From: Actinomycetes bacterium
GTDB taxonomy: Bacteria; Actinomycetota; Actinomycetes; Propionibacteriales; Propionibacteriaceae
Direction: 5' to 3'
DNA length: 8,976 nt
Assembly (NCBI GenBank): GCA_023393755.1
Contig: JAEXCA010000139.1
Span: 1 to 8,976 of the forward strand
Shown here: positions 1 through 6,852 of the stretch, piece after piece
How the letters are laid out: every line of letters begins with the position of its first letter
Numbering within the stretch: position 1 is the stretch's first letter
Notes under the pieces: generated by a model
What the model was told of the DNA's origin: nothing
Seen by the model: the letters and a program-made list of their open reading frames with translations, nothing else
The model's database searches: none
Position numbers and translations under genes: made by a program

Positions 1-40
1 GACCTCGGCCGTGCGATCCCTACCGGCCGGGCTTTGCCAC

Positions 41-46
41 TAGAGT
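41..46 (+). promoter_or_regulatory. Possible -10 element upstream of the transporter operon segment
   Basis: TAGAGT fits the actinobacterial TANNNT -10 pattern and would place a transcription start at the A at position 53, about 49 bases before the ATPase start codon. I see no convincing -35 element. If the binding-protein gene lies just upstream, this region could equally be an ordinary gap inside the operon. The call rests on a short motif only. Confidence 0.22.
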
Positions 47-56
47 TCCGTCAGAC

Positions 57-79
57 CTCCCGCCGCCGGGACGCGGGAG
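57..79. other. 7-bp inverted repeat in the leader of the ABC ATPase gene
   Basis: CTCCCGC (57-63) and GCGGGAG (73-79) are perfect inverted repeats around a 9-base spacer. They lie between the possible -10 element and the G-run (88-93) that serves as ribosome-binding site. There is no T-run after it, so it does not look like an intrinsic terminator. It could be a leader hairpin, an mRNA-processing or stability element, or chance in GC-rich DNA. Confidence 0.3.
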
Positions 80-101
80 TCGACCATGGGGGGCACGCCT
101 T

Positions 102-1672
<1,571 letters not shown>

Positions 1673-1676
<4 letters not shown>

Positions 1677-2791
1677 AGCGAATCGACCTGACCCGGATCG
1701 GCCTGGCGGTCGCCGCGCCGGTGATCGCGGTGGTGGCCGCGCTGGCGCTCACCACGCTGATCCTGCTGGCCGCCGGCGACCCGGTGCTGGACGTCTGGGC
1801 GGTGCTGTTCAAGGCGCCGCTGCCGCGCCAGATGGTCGGCATCGTCAACGAGGCCACCGTGCTCTACCTCTCGGCGGTCGCGGTGGCGATCGGCTTCCGG
1901 ATGAACCTGTTCAACATCGGCGTCGACGGGCAGTACCGGGTGGCCTCCTTCGCCGCCGCGCTGTTCGCCGGGCAGAACTTCCTGCCGGGCTGGCTGAACA
2001 TCATCGTCTCCATCCTGGTCGCCATGGTGGTCGGGGCGGTCTGGGCACTGATCGCCGGCCTGCTGAAGGTGGGCCGCGGCGTCTCCGAGGTGATCGGGAC
2101 GATCATGCTCAACTACACCGCCACCTACCTGGTGGCCTACCTGCTGCGGCAGTTCGCCTTCCGGGCCGAGGGCAGCAACGTCACCAGCACCCGTCCGATC
2201 GCGGAGGAATCCCGCGTACCCGGCATCTCCGTCGAGGGGTTTCTGAACACACCCAACAAGATCTACGGGCTGATCCTGCTGGCGATAGCGGTCGGCTTCC
2301 TCTACTGGTTCGTGGTCAACAAGACCCGGTTCGGCTTCGACCTGCGTGCCGCCGGCGCCTCCGAGACGGCCGCCCTGGCCAGCGGCGTCCGGGTGAAGCG
2401 GATGGTGGTGATCTCGATGGCGATGTCCGGCGCGGCGGCCGGCCTGGTCGGGATGCCGCTGCTGTTCGGGCAGGACTACGCCTACGGCGACACCTTCCAG
2501 TCCGGTCTCGGCTTCGCCGGGATCGCGGTGGCCCTGCTGGGACGCAACCATGCCGGCGGCATGGCGATCGCCGCGGTGCTGTGGGGCTACCTCAACCAGC
2601 TCAGCAACGGCCTGCAGATCGGCGCCGGGGTCTCCGACCGGCTGGTGCTGATCATCCAGGGCATCATCGTGCTCTCCGTGGTGGTCGCCTACGAGATCGT
2701 CCGGCGGGCCAGACAGACCCTCGAGCAACGCCGGGTGGCGGCTGAGCTGGCCGCCCAGGCCCGCGCCCAGAGCAAGGAGGTGGCGGCATGA
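1673..2791 (+). CDS. Nucleoside ABC transporter permease, first subunit (BPD_transp_2 family)
   Basis: This 372-residue integral membrane protein is one half of the translocation pore. An N-terminal helix (about 10-33) is followed by further hydrophobic segments near 61-76, 88-100, 106-132, 140-160, 197-216, 243-263, 280-302 and 322-342. The family hallmark FNIGVDGQ is at 80-87, with EVIGTIMLNY at 139-148 and GFAGIAVALLGRNHAGG at 280-296; these match the YufP/NupP and RnsC type. The charged C-terminal tail (344-372) is rich in Arg, Glu and Ala and looks cytoplasmic. The GTG start overlaps the ATPase stop by 4 bp and has a strong AAGGAGAGG (1657-1665) seven bases upstream. It probably pairs with the second permease and the ATPase; an extracellular BMP-type lipoprotein should supply substrate but is not in view. 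Confidence 0.92.
2774..2782 (+). promoter_or_regulatory. Near-perfect Shine-Dalgarno for permease 2
   Basis: AAGGAGGTG is a near-complete match to the 3' end of 16S rRNA and lies five bases before the ATG at 2788, inside the last codons of permease 1. It fixes the start at 2788 over the in-frame ATG at 2803, and suggests that permease 2 can be initiated independently as well as by coupling. Confidence 0.75.
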
Positions 2792-4068
2792 CCACCCCAG
2801 GCATGAGCGTCGATACCGCACCGTTGTCGGCCACCCTGCCCAACCAGCGCCGGAGCCGTCCGAGCTGGTACTGGCCGGCGATCCTGATCGGCTCGCTGCT
2901 GGTGGTGGCCACCGTCCGGGTGGTCACCGGGGCGAACGACATCATCTCCTCCGGCGCGATCGGCGCTGCCCTCGGACTGGCCGTGCCGCTGGCACTGGCC
3001 GGCCTGGGCGGACTGTGGTCGGAACGGGCCGGGGTGGTGAACATCGGCCTGGAGGGCATGATGATCCTCGGCACCTGGGGGGCCGGGTTCTTCGGCTACC
3101 ACTACGGGCCGTGGGTGGGCATCCTCGGTGCCGCCGCGATGGGGCTGCTGGGCGGCGCCGTCCACGCCGTGGCGACGGTGGTCTTCGGCGTCGACCACAT
3201 CGTCTCCGGGGTGGCGCTCAACCTGCTCGGTGCCGGTGCCGGCGCCTACCTGGCGGTGCGGACCTTCTCCGACCTGCCCGGCGGCGGCCCCACCCAGTCG
3301 CCGACCCTGGAGCGGCTGCCCAACCTCAGCCTGCCCTGGGTGGGGGAACCGCTCGCGGCGCTGGAACGCACCGGAACCTGGCTGCTGGCCGACCTGGCCG
3401 GCATCCTGCACGCGGTGACCACCAACGTGAACTCGCTCACCCTGATCGCCGCCGGCCTGCTGGTGCTCACCTGGTGGGTGCTGTGGCGGACGCCGTTCGG
3501 CCTGCGGGTGCGCTCGGTCGGCGAGGCGCCGCACGCCGCCGAGACCCTGGGCGTGAACGTGCTGCGGCTGAAGTTCGTCGCGGTGCTGTTCTCCGGCGCG
3601 CTGGCCGGCATCGCCGGCGGCTTCCTGGTGCTGGTGGCGTCCAACATCTACCGGGACGGCCAGACCGGCGGCCGCGGCTACATCGGCCTGGCGGCGATGA
3701 TCTTCGGCAACTGGCGGCCCGGTGGGCTGGCGGCCGGCGCGATGCTGTTCGGCTACACCGACGCCGTCCGGCTGCGCGGCGGCGGCGACGTGATCCGGGC
3801 CTTCCTGCTGCCGCTGGGGCTGCTGCTGCTGGCCTGGGGGATCTGGCAGCTGGTCCGCCGCGGCCGCGGCAAGCCGATCGCCGGCATCGTCCAGATCGTG
3901 GTGGCGGTGCTCGCGCTGACCTGGTTCTCGCTGATCGACGCGGTGCCGGACGAGTTCACCGGCATGACCCCGTACATCGCCACCCTGCTGGTCCTGGCGC
4001 TGGCGTCACAGCGGTTGCGGATGCCGGCCGCCGACGGCGAGGTGTACCGCAAGGGTGAGGCCTCGTGA
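2788..4068 (+). CDS. Nucleoside ABC transporter permease, second subunit (BPD_transp_2 family)
   Basis: This 426-residue membrane protein should form the pore with permease 1. After a 26-residue polar N-terminus, hydrophobic helices begin near residue 28. The hallmark VVNIGLEGMM is at 83-92, RTPFGLRVRSVGE at 234-246 and GGRGYIGLAAMIFGNWRP at 294-311; these match the YufQ/NupQ and RnsD type. It looks longer than the Bacillus-type homologues: there is an inserted polar and aromatic stretch at about 158-205, and two further hydrophobic segments at the C-terminus (about 363-383 and 394-406). I take these to be features of actinobacterial members, not a fusion. The ATG overlaps the previous stop as ATGA. 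Its own stop lies in a GTGA that opens the first 65-bp repeat unit. Confidence 0.92.
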   Translation: MTTPGMSVDTAPLSATLPNQRRSRPSWYWPAILIGSLLVVATVRVVTGANDIISSGAIGAALGLAVPLALAGLGGLWSERAGVVNIGLEGMMILGTWGAGFFGYHYGPWVGILGAAAMGLLGGAVHAVATVVFGVDHIVSGVALNLLGAGAGAYLAVRTFSDLPGGGPTQSPTLERLPNLSLPWVGEPLAALERTGTWLLADLAGILHAVTTNVNSLTLIAAGLLVLTWWVLWRTPFGLRVRSVGEAPHAAETLGVNVLRLKFVAVLFSGALAGIAGGFLVLVASNIYRDGQTGGRGYIGLAAMIFGNWRPGGLAAGAMLFGYTDAVRLRGGGDVIRAFLLPLGLLLLAWGIWQLVRRGRGKPIAGIVQIVVAVLALTWFSLIDAVPDEFTGMTPYIATLLVLALASQRLRMPAADGEVYRKGEAS

Positions 4069-4133
4069 CCACCCCACGACGTTCTTCTCCTCCGCTACGC
4101 TCCCCCGAACAACGCCGCGGGGATCCCGGATGA
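4065..4133 (+). CDS. Possible 22-aa leader-type mini-ORF in repeat unit A
   Basis: A GTG start overlapping the permease 2 stop opens a 22-codon frame that ends in TGA at 4131-4133. The peptide is Arg-, Ser- and Pro-rich (core PRRSSPPLRS, end EQRRGDPG) with no signal peptide or membrane segment. A stable function for the peptide is unlikely: five of the seven base differences from the unit B frame (start codon aside) change the amino acid. If translated, its main effect would be to carry ribosomes through the hairpin to the next start. Translation is an inference from the junction geometry. Confidence 0.4.
   Translation: MTTPRRSSPPLRSPEQRRGDPG
4072..4122. other. Palindrome of repeat unit A, overlapping a ribosome-binding site
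   Basis: Arms CCCCACGACGTTCTTC (4072-4087) and GAACAACGCCGCGGGG (4107-4122) pair at 13 of 16 positions across a 19-base loop. Two of the three mismatches are A:C on this strand; in RNA of the opposite strand they become U:G wobbles, so that strand would pair 15 of 16. The GGGG at 4119-4122 is both the outer edge of the stem and the core of the GGGGA ribosome-binding site for the ATG at 4130. Confidence 0.7.
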
Positions 4134-4198
4134 GCACCCCACGACGTTCTTCTTCGCCGCTGTGCTCCGCCGAACAACGCCGCGGGGACCCCGGATGA
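4130..4198 (+). CDS. Possible 22-aa leader-type mini-ORF in repeat unit B
   Basis: ATG at 4130, in an ATGA overlapping the stop of the unit A frame, opens 22 codons that end in TGA at 4196-4198. That TGA overlaps the cytidine deaminase ATG at 4195. A GGGGA at 4119-4123 stands six bases before the start. The peptide has the same length and ends in the same eight residues (EQRRGDPG) as that of unit A, but differs at residues 2, 9, 12 and 14 and at the start codon. As for unit A, I read it as a coupling frame and not as a functional protein. Confidence 0.4.
   Translation: MSTPRRSSSPLCSAEQRRGDPG
4137..4187. other. Palindrome of repeat unit B, overlapping the cytidine deaminase ribosome-binding site
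   Basis: The arms at 4137-4152 and 4172-4187 are base-for-base identical to those of unit A, while the 19-base loop differs at five positions. The GGGG at 4184-4187, part of the GGGGA six bases before the cytidine deaminase ATG, is the outer stem and would be paired with CCCC at 4137-4140 when folded. Folding should therefore hinder free initiation at the deaminase unless ribosomes translating the mini-ORF open the stem; this is inference. Confidence 0.65.
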
Positions 4199-4593
4199 TC
4201 GACTGGGACGGATTGCGCGCCCGCGCCCGCGAGGTGTGTCAGCGGGCCTACGCGCCCTACTCCAACTACCAGGTGGGCGTCGCCGGGCTGGTCGACGACG
4301 GCCGGATCGTGGTCGGCTGCAATGTCGAGAACGCCGGCTACGGTGTCAGCCTGTGCGCCGAGTGCGGCATGATCAGCCAGCTGGTCGCCGGCGGCGGCGG
4401 ACGGCTGCTCGCGGTGGCCTGCGTGAACCGGCTGGGCGAGGCGATCCTGCCGTGTGGACGCTGCCGCCAACTCCTGTGGGAACACGGCGGCGCGGCGCTG
4501 CAGGTGGACACCCCGCTCGGCATCCTGCCGATGGACGAGTTGCTGCCGCAGGCCTTCGGGCCGGAATCGCTGGACCACGTCCGGGAAGGTTGA
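4195..4593 (+). CDS. cdd: Cytidine deaminase
   Basis: This 132-residue cytosolic zinc enzyme converts cytidine and deoxycytidine to uridine and deoxyuridine plus ammonia. It shows YAPYSNYQVG (19-28), the nucleoside-binding GCNVENAGYG (41-50), the catalytic CAE with Cys54 as zinc ligand and Glu56 as proton shuttle, and PCGRC with Cys87 and Cys90 completing the zinc site. The length and three-cysteine site fit the small homotetrameric class. The start at 4195 is chosen because it overlaps the preceding mini-ORF stop in ATGA, has GGGGA six bases upstream and begins the family N-terminus. An upstream in-frame GTG at 4162 would add residues encoded by the repeat and is unlikely. The place directly behind the permeases indicates that imported pyrimidine nucleosides are its supply. 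Only one base separates its stop from the next ATG. Confidence 0.95.
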   Translation: MIDWDGLRARAREVCQRAYAPYSNYQVGVAGLVDDGRIVVGCNVENAGYGVSLCAECGMISQLVAGGGGRLLAVACVNRLGEAILPCGRCRQLLWEHGGAALQVDTPLGILPMDELLPQAFGPESLDHVREG

Positions 4594-4594
4594 G

Positions 4595-5677
4595 ATGGGT
4601 ATCGATCCCGAGATCCTGCGCGCCCTGCCCAAGGTCGCGCTGCACGACCACCTGGACGGTGGGCTGCGCGCGTCCACCGTGCTGGAGCTGGCGAACGAGG
4701 TCGGGCACGAACTGCCCGCCTCGGACGCCGGGTCGCTGGCCGACTGGTTCTTCGAGGCGGCCGACTCCGGCTCGCTGGTGCGCTACCTGGAGACCTTCGA
4801 CCAGACCATCGCGGTGATGCAGACCTACCCGCAGCTGAAGCGGGTGGCGCGGGAGTGGGTCGAGGATCTGGCCGCCGACCAGGTGGTGTACGGCGAGGCC
4901 CGCTGGGCGCCCGAGCAGCATGTCCGGGGCGGCCTGACCATGGCCCAGGCGGTGGAGGCGGTGCGGGACGGCCTGAACGAGGGGATGGCGGCCTGCGCGG
5001 CCGCCGGGCGTCCGATCGTCGCCCGGCAGCTGCTGACCTCGATGCGGCACGTCGAGCCCACCCCCGAGGTGGCCGAACTCGCCGTCGCCTACCGCCACGA
5101 CTCGGTGGCGGGTTTCGACATCGCCGGTGCCGAGGACGGCTTCCCGCCCAGCCGGTACGCCGCGGTCTTCGAGTACCTGCGGCGGAACAACCTGCAGTAC
5201 ACCATCCACGCCGGCGAGGCGTTCGGGCCGGCGTCCATCTGGGAGGCCGTCCAGCTCTGCGGAGCCTCCCGGATCGGGCACGGTGTCCGGCTGGTCGAGG
5301 ACATCGCCGGCGGCCCGGGGGAGTGGGTGCTGGGTGATCTGGCCAACTACGTGCTGGACCGGCGGATCCCGCTGGAGATCTGCCCCTCCTCGAACCTGCA
5401 GACGGGCATTGCCGACACCATCGCCGAGCATCCGTTCGGCGTGCTGGCCGAGCTGGGCTTCCGGGTGACGGTGAGCTGCGACAACCGGCTGATGAGCCGG
5501 ACCACGCTGAGCCGCGAACTCGGCCTGCTGGCCGACGCCTTCGGCTACGACCTGACCGACCTGCGCCGGTTCACGCTGAACGCCGCCCGCAGCGCCTTCC
5601 TGCCCTACCGGCAGCGTCAGGCGCTGATCCGGGACGTCATCCTTCCCGGCTTCGCCACCCAGGGGGTGCCGGCATGA
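4595..5677 (+). CDS. add: Adenosine deaminase
   Basis: This 360-residue cytosolic metal-dependent amidohydrolase converts adenosine and deoxyadenosine to inosine and deoxyinosine. Key residues are visible: His17 and His19 in LHDHLDGG, His205 and Glu208 in HAGE, His229 in RIGHG, the CPSSNLQTG segment (263-271), and Asp296 in SCDNRLMS. In the mammalian enzyme the last motif has two consecutive Asp; here the second is Asn297, which I recall as common in actinobacterial members, so I do not read it as inactivation. The ATG at 4595 is preferred because GGGAAGG (4583-4589) lies five bases upstream and the family N-terminus begins there; the longer open frame upstream overlaps cytidine deaminase. 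Its stop overlaps the SDR start in ATGA. With cdd it covers both amino-nucleoside classes. Confidence 0.95.
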   Translation: MGIDPEILRALPKVALHDHLDGGLRASTVLELANEVGHELPASDAGSLADWFFEAADSGSLVRYLETFDQTIAVMQTYPQLKRVAREWVEDLAADQVVYGEARWAPEQHVRGGLTMAQAVEAVRDGLNEGMAACAAAGRPIVARQLLTSMRHVEPTPEVAELAVAYRHDSVAGFDIAGAEDGFPPSRYAAVFEYLRRNNLQYTIHAGEAFGPASIWEAVQLCGASRIGHGVRLVEDIAGGPGEWVLGDLANYVLDRRIPLEICPSSNLQTGIADTIAEHPFGVLAELGFRVTVSCDNRLMSRTTLSRELGLLADAFGYDLTDLRRFTLNAARSAFLPYRQRQALIRDVILPGFATQGVPA

Positions 5678-6513
5678 GCACCGAACCCACCGGAACCGAC
5701 CAGCTGACCCCGCACCGGGGGAGGGTGGCCCTGGTCACCGGAGCCTCCAGCGGCATCGGCCGGGCCACCGCGCTGCTGCTCGCCCGGCACGGCGCGGACG
5801 TGGTGATCACCGCGCCCGAGGTGGAGCGCAGCGGGCTGGAGCAGACCGCCGCCGACTGCGCCGGCCTGGCCGGGGCGGTGCTGCCGGTCACCGAGGACCT
5901 GCTGGACGAGACCGCGCCCGCCCGGCTGGTCGAGGCGGCGCGCACCTGGCGCGGCCGGCTGGACTACGTGGTGAACAACGCCTTCTACGAGGCGCCCGGC
6001 CCGGTGGCCGAGACCACGATCGAGGGGTGGGACGCCACCCTGCGGGTCTCGCTGACCGCGGCCATGCTGATCATCCGCGAGGCACTGCCGCTGCTGATCG
6101 ACTCCGGCGCCGGCTCGATCGTGAACCTGAGTTCGCAGCGCGCGGTGGCCTCCGCCCCCGGCGCGACCGCCTACGAGGCGGCGAAGGCCGGGATCACCGC
6201 GCTGACCCGCTCGGTGGCCATCGACTACGGCCCGTCCGGGGTGCGGTGCAACTGCGTCAGCCCGGGCATGGTCGAGAGCGAGCGGGTGCGGGCCTGGCTG
6301 GATTCCGATCCCGGCCATCGCGCCGCCGCGGCGGTCGCCATCCCGCTGACCCGCCCGGGCCGCCCCGAGGAGGTGGCCTCGGTGATCGACTTCGTGCTCG
6401 GTCCCGGAGCGAGCTTCCTGACCGGCGCGACCATCGCGGTGGACGGCGGGCAGGCGGCCGGCCTGCCGGAGAACTCCGCGCTGAGGATCGCCCTGGCCAC
6501 CGGCTACCGCTGA
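5674..6513 (+). CDS. Short-chain dehydrogenase/reductase with an atypical catalytic site
   Basis: This 279-residue Rossmann-fold protein has the classical NAD(P)-binding TGASSGIG (22-29), NNA (101-103), NLSS with Ser154, and YEAAK giving Tyr167 and Lys171, exactly 13 residues after the Ser as in FabG. The C-terminal FLTGATIAVDGG (248-259) is typical of the FabG and glucose-dehydrogenase-like group. Two oddities: NNAG reads NNAF, and the position that usually holds the fourth catalytic residue, Asn (usual VNL), reads VSL with Ser126. The start overlaps the adenosine deaminase stop in ATGA, with AGGGGGTG (5661-5668) upstream, so it is almost certainly co-expressed. Substrate unknown: a sugar released from nucleosides is possible from context, but nothing in the sequence shows it. 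Confidence 0.88.
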   Translation: MSTEPTGTDQLTPHRGRVALVTGASSGIGRATALLLARHGADVVITAPEVERSGLEQTAADCAGLAGAVLPVTEDLLDETAPARLVEAARTWRGRLDYVVNNAFYEAPGPVAETTIEGWDATLRVSLTAAMLIIREALPLLIDSGAGSIVNLSSQRAVASAPGATAYEAAKAGITALTRSVAIDYGPSGVRCNCVSPGMVESERVRAWLDSDPGHRAAAAVAIPLTRPGRPEEVASVIDFVLGPGASFLTGATIAVDGGQAAGLPENSALRIALATGYR

Positions 6514-6552
6514 GGGAGCGCGCCGGGACGCCGATCAACCCGCCGCGGCTGG

Positions 6553-6718
6553 CTTCGACGGGCTCAGCAGCGTTCCGGGTTGGCTGCGGCCGGCCTCGAC
6601 AGTTCAGCCAGCGTTCCCGGGTTGGGTGCGGCCGGGTCGGACGGGCTCAGCCAGCGTTCCCGGGGTTGGCGGGGGTTCTTCGACAAGCTCAGCCACACGT
6701 TCCCTGAGCTTGTCGAAG
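6553..6718. repeat. Four contiguous degenerate units of about 42 bp
   Basis: Units begin near 6553, 6594, 6636 and 6678 and follow the plan TCGAC-(GGG or AAG)-CTCAGCCAGCGTTCCCGGGTTGG. Units 2 and 3 share TCAGCCAGCGTTCCCGGG exactly (6604-6621 and 6647-6664). Units 1 to 3 end in G-rich tails, whereas unit 4 ends in the inverted arm CTGAGCTTGTCGAAG. Units are adjacent with no unique spacers, so this is not a CRISPR array. Unit 4 looks like an intact dispersed element and the others like decayed relatives. Confidence 0.75.
6678..6718. repeat. Perfect 15-bp inverted repeat, REP-like hairpin
   Basis: CTTCGACAAGCTCAG (6678-6692) and CTGAGCTTGTCGAAG (6704-6718) are perfect reverse complements around an 11-base loop. 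No T-run follows on either strand, so it is not a classical intrinsic terminator. I recall near-identical CTTCGACAAGCTCAG sequences as dispersed repeats in many high-GC genomes, but could not check this. Possible roles are transcript-end protection, rho-assisted termination or a mobile REP-type element. Confidence 0.8.
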
Positions 6719-6819
6719 GGCTGACGGCCGTCCGATCAGCGCGTCCCCACGGGGTCGGCCGTCCGCTGGGATCGCCGAAGCGTCGGCCATTGTTCACCGG
6801 CCCGTCGACCCCGGTTGCG

Positions 6820-6829
6820 CCACCGGTGG
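6820..6829. promoter_or_regulatory. 10-bp palindrome just upstream of the predicted -10
   Basis: CCACCGGTGG is a perfect palindrome 11 bases before the TAGCGT element, overlapping or just downstream of the expected -35 region, so it is placed where a repressor or activator could act. Palindromes of this size are frequent by chance in GC-rich DNA, so this is weak. Confidence 0.25.
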
Positions 6830-6840
6830 GGCTGGCTGCC

Positions 6841-6846
6841 TAGCGT
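6841..6846 (+). promoter_or_regulatory. Predicted -10 element for a leaderless transcript
   Basis: TAGCGT fits TANNNT. Counting from its final T as -7 puts the transcription start at 6853, exactly the A of the ATG of the next gene. No ribosome-binding site precedes that ATG, which fits a leaderless mRNA as is common in Actinobacteria. The TTGCGC at 6815-6820 is 20 bases away, too far for an ideal -35. Confidence 0.55.
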
Positions 6847-6852
6847 CGCGGT

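Larger units (their letters stand above)
4065..4194 (+). repeat. Two tandem 65-bp units at a stop/start junction
   Basis: Unit A spans 4065-4129 and unit B spans 4130-4194. They are exactly 65 bp each and differ at 8 of 65 positions. Unit A begins GTGA, overlapping the stop of permease 2. Unit B begins ATGA, overlapping the stop of the mini-ORF in unit A. The base after unit B begins another ATGA, the start of cytidine deaminase. All eight differences lie outside the two 16-base palindrome arms: five are in the 19-base loop and three near the unit ends. No other copy is visible in the window. The pattern suggests a REP-like element constrained by secondary structure, arranged so that translation can pass from gene to gene. 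Confidence 0.88.
6514..6852. other. Non-coding spacer between the salvage operon and the surface-sugar genes
   Basis: This 339-bp gap holds no convincing gene. From left to right it contains a short unremarkable stretch, four degenerate units of about 42 bp (6553-6718), a perfect hairpin within the last unit, a repeated CGGCCGTCCG (6725-6734 and 6756-6765, 31 bp apart; the first overlaps the palindrome GACGGCCGTC at 6723-6732), a 10-bp palindrome at 6820-6829 and a predicted -10 element at 6841-6846. I see no stem followed by a T-run, so the operon terminator is not identifiable; the hairpin at 6678-6718 is the best candidate for ending or protecting the upstream transcript. Confidence 0.7.

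Noticed and set aside
1..101. A purine riboswitch in the leader of the nucleoside operon
   Set aside because: Only one short stem (57-79) is visible; there is no three-way junction with the conserved purine-aptamer loops, and the visible leader is too short to judge.
4162..4194. An extended N-terminus of cytidine deaminase from GTG at 4162
   Set aside because: The extra residues come from the repeat unit, the ATG at 4195 has GGGGA and a stop/start overlap, and the shorter protein has the normal family length.
4454..4594. An extended adenosine deaminase starting inside cytidine deaminase
   Set aside because: The in-frame upstream codons overlap conserved cytidine deaminase sequence; the ATG at 4595 has a good ribosome-binding site and the family N-terminus.
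6553..6718. A CRISPR-like array
   Set aside because: The units are adjacent, degenerate and of one sequence family throughout; there are no unique spacers and no cas genes.
6678..6718. Intrinsic terminator at the end of the salvage operon
   Set aside because: The stem is strong but no T-run follows on either strand, so I list it as a REP-like hairpin with only possible termination activity.
6580..6843. An 87-codon plus-strand open frame, and a 77-codon minus frame, in the spacer
   Set aside because: Both run through the tandem repeats and have no ribosome-binding site or recognisable domain; they are open only because of base composition.
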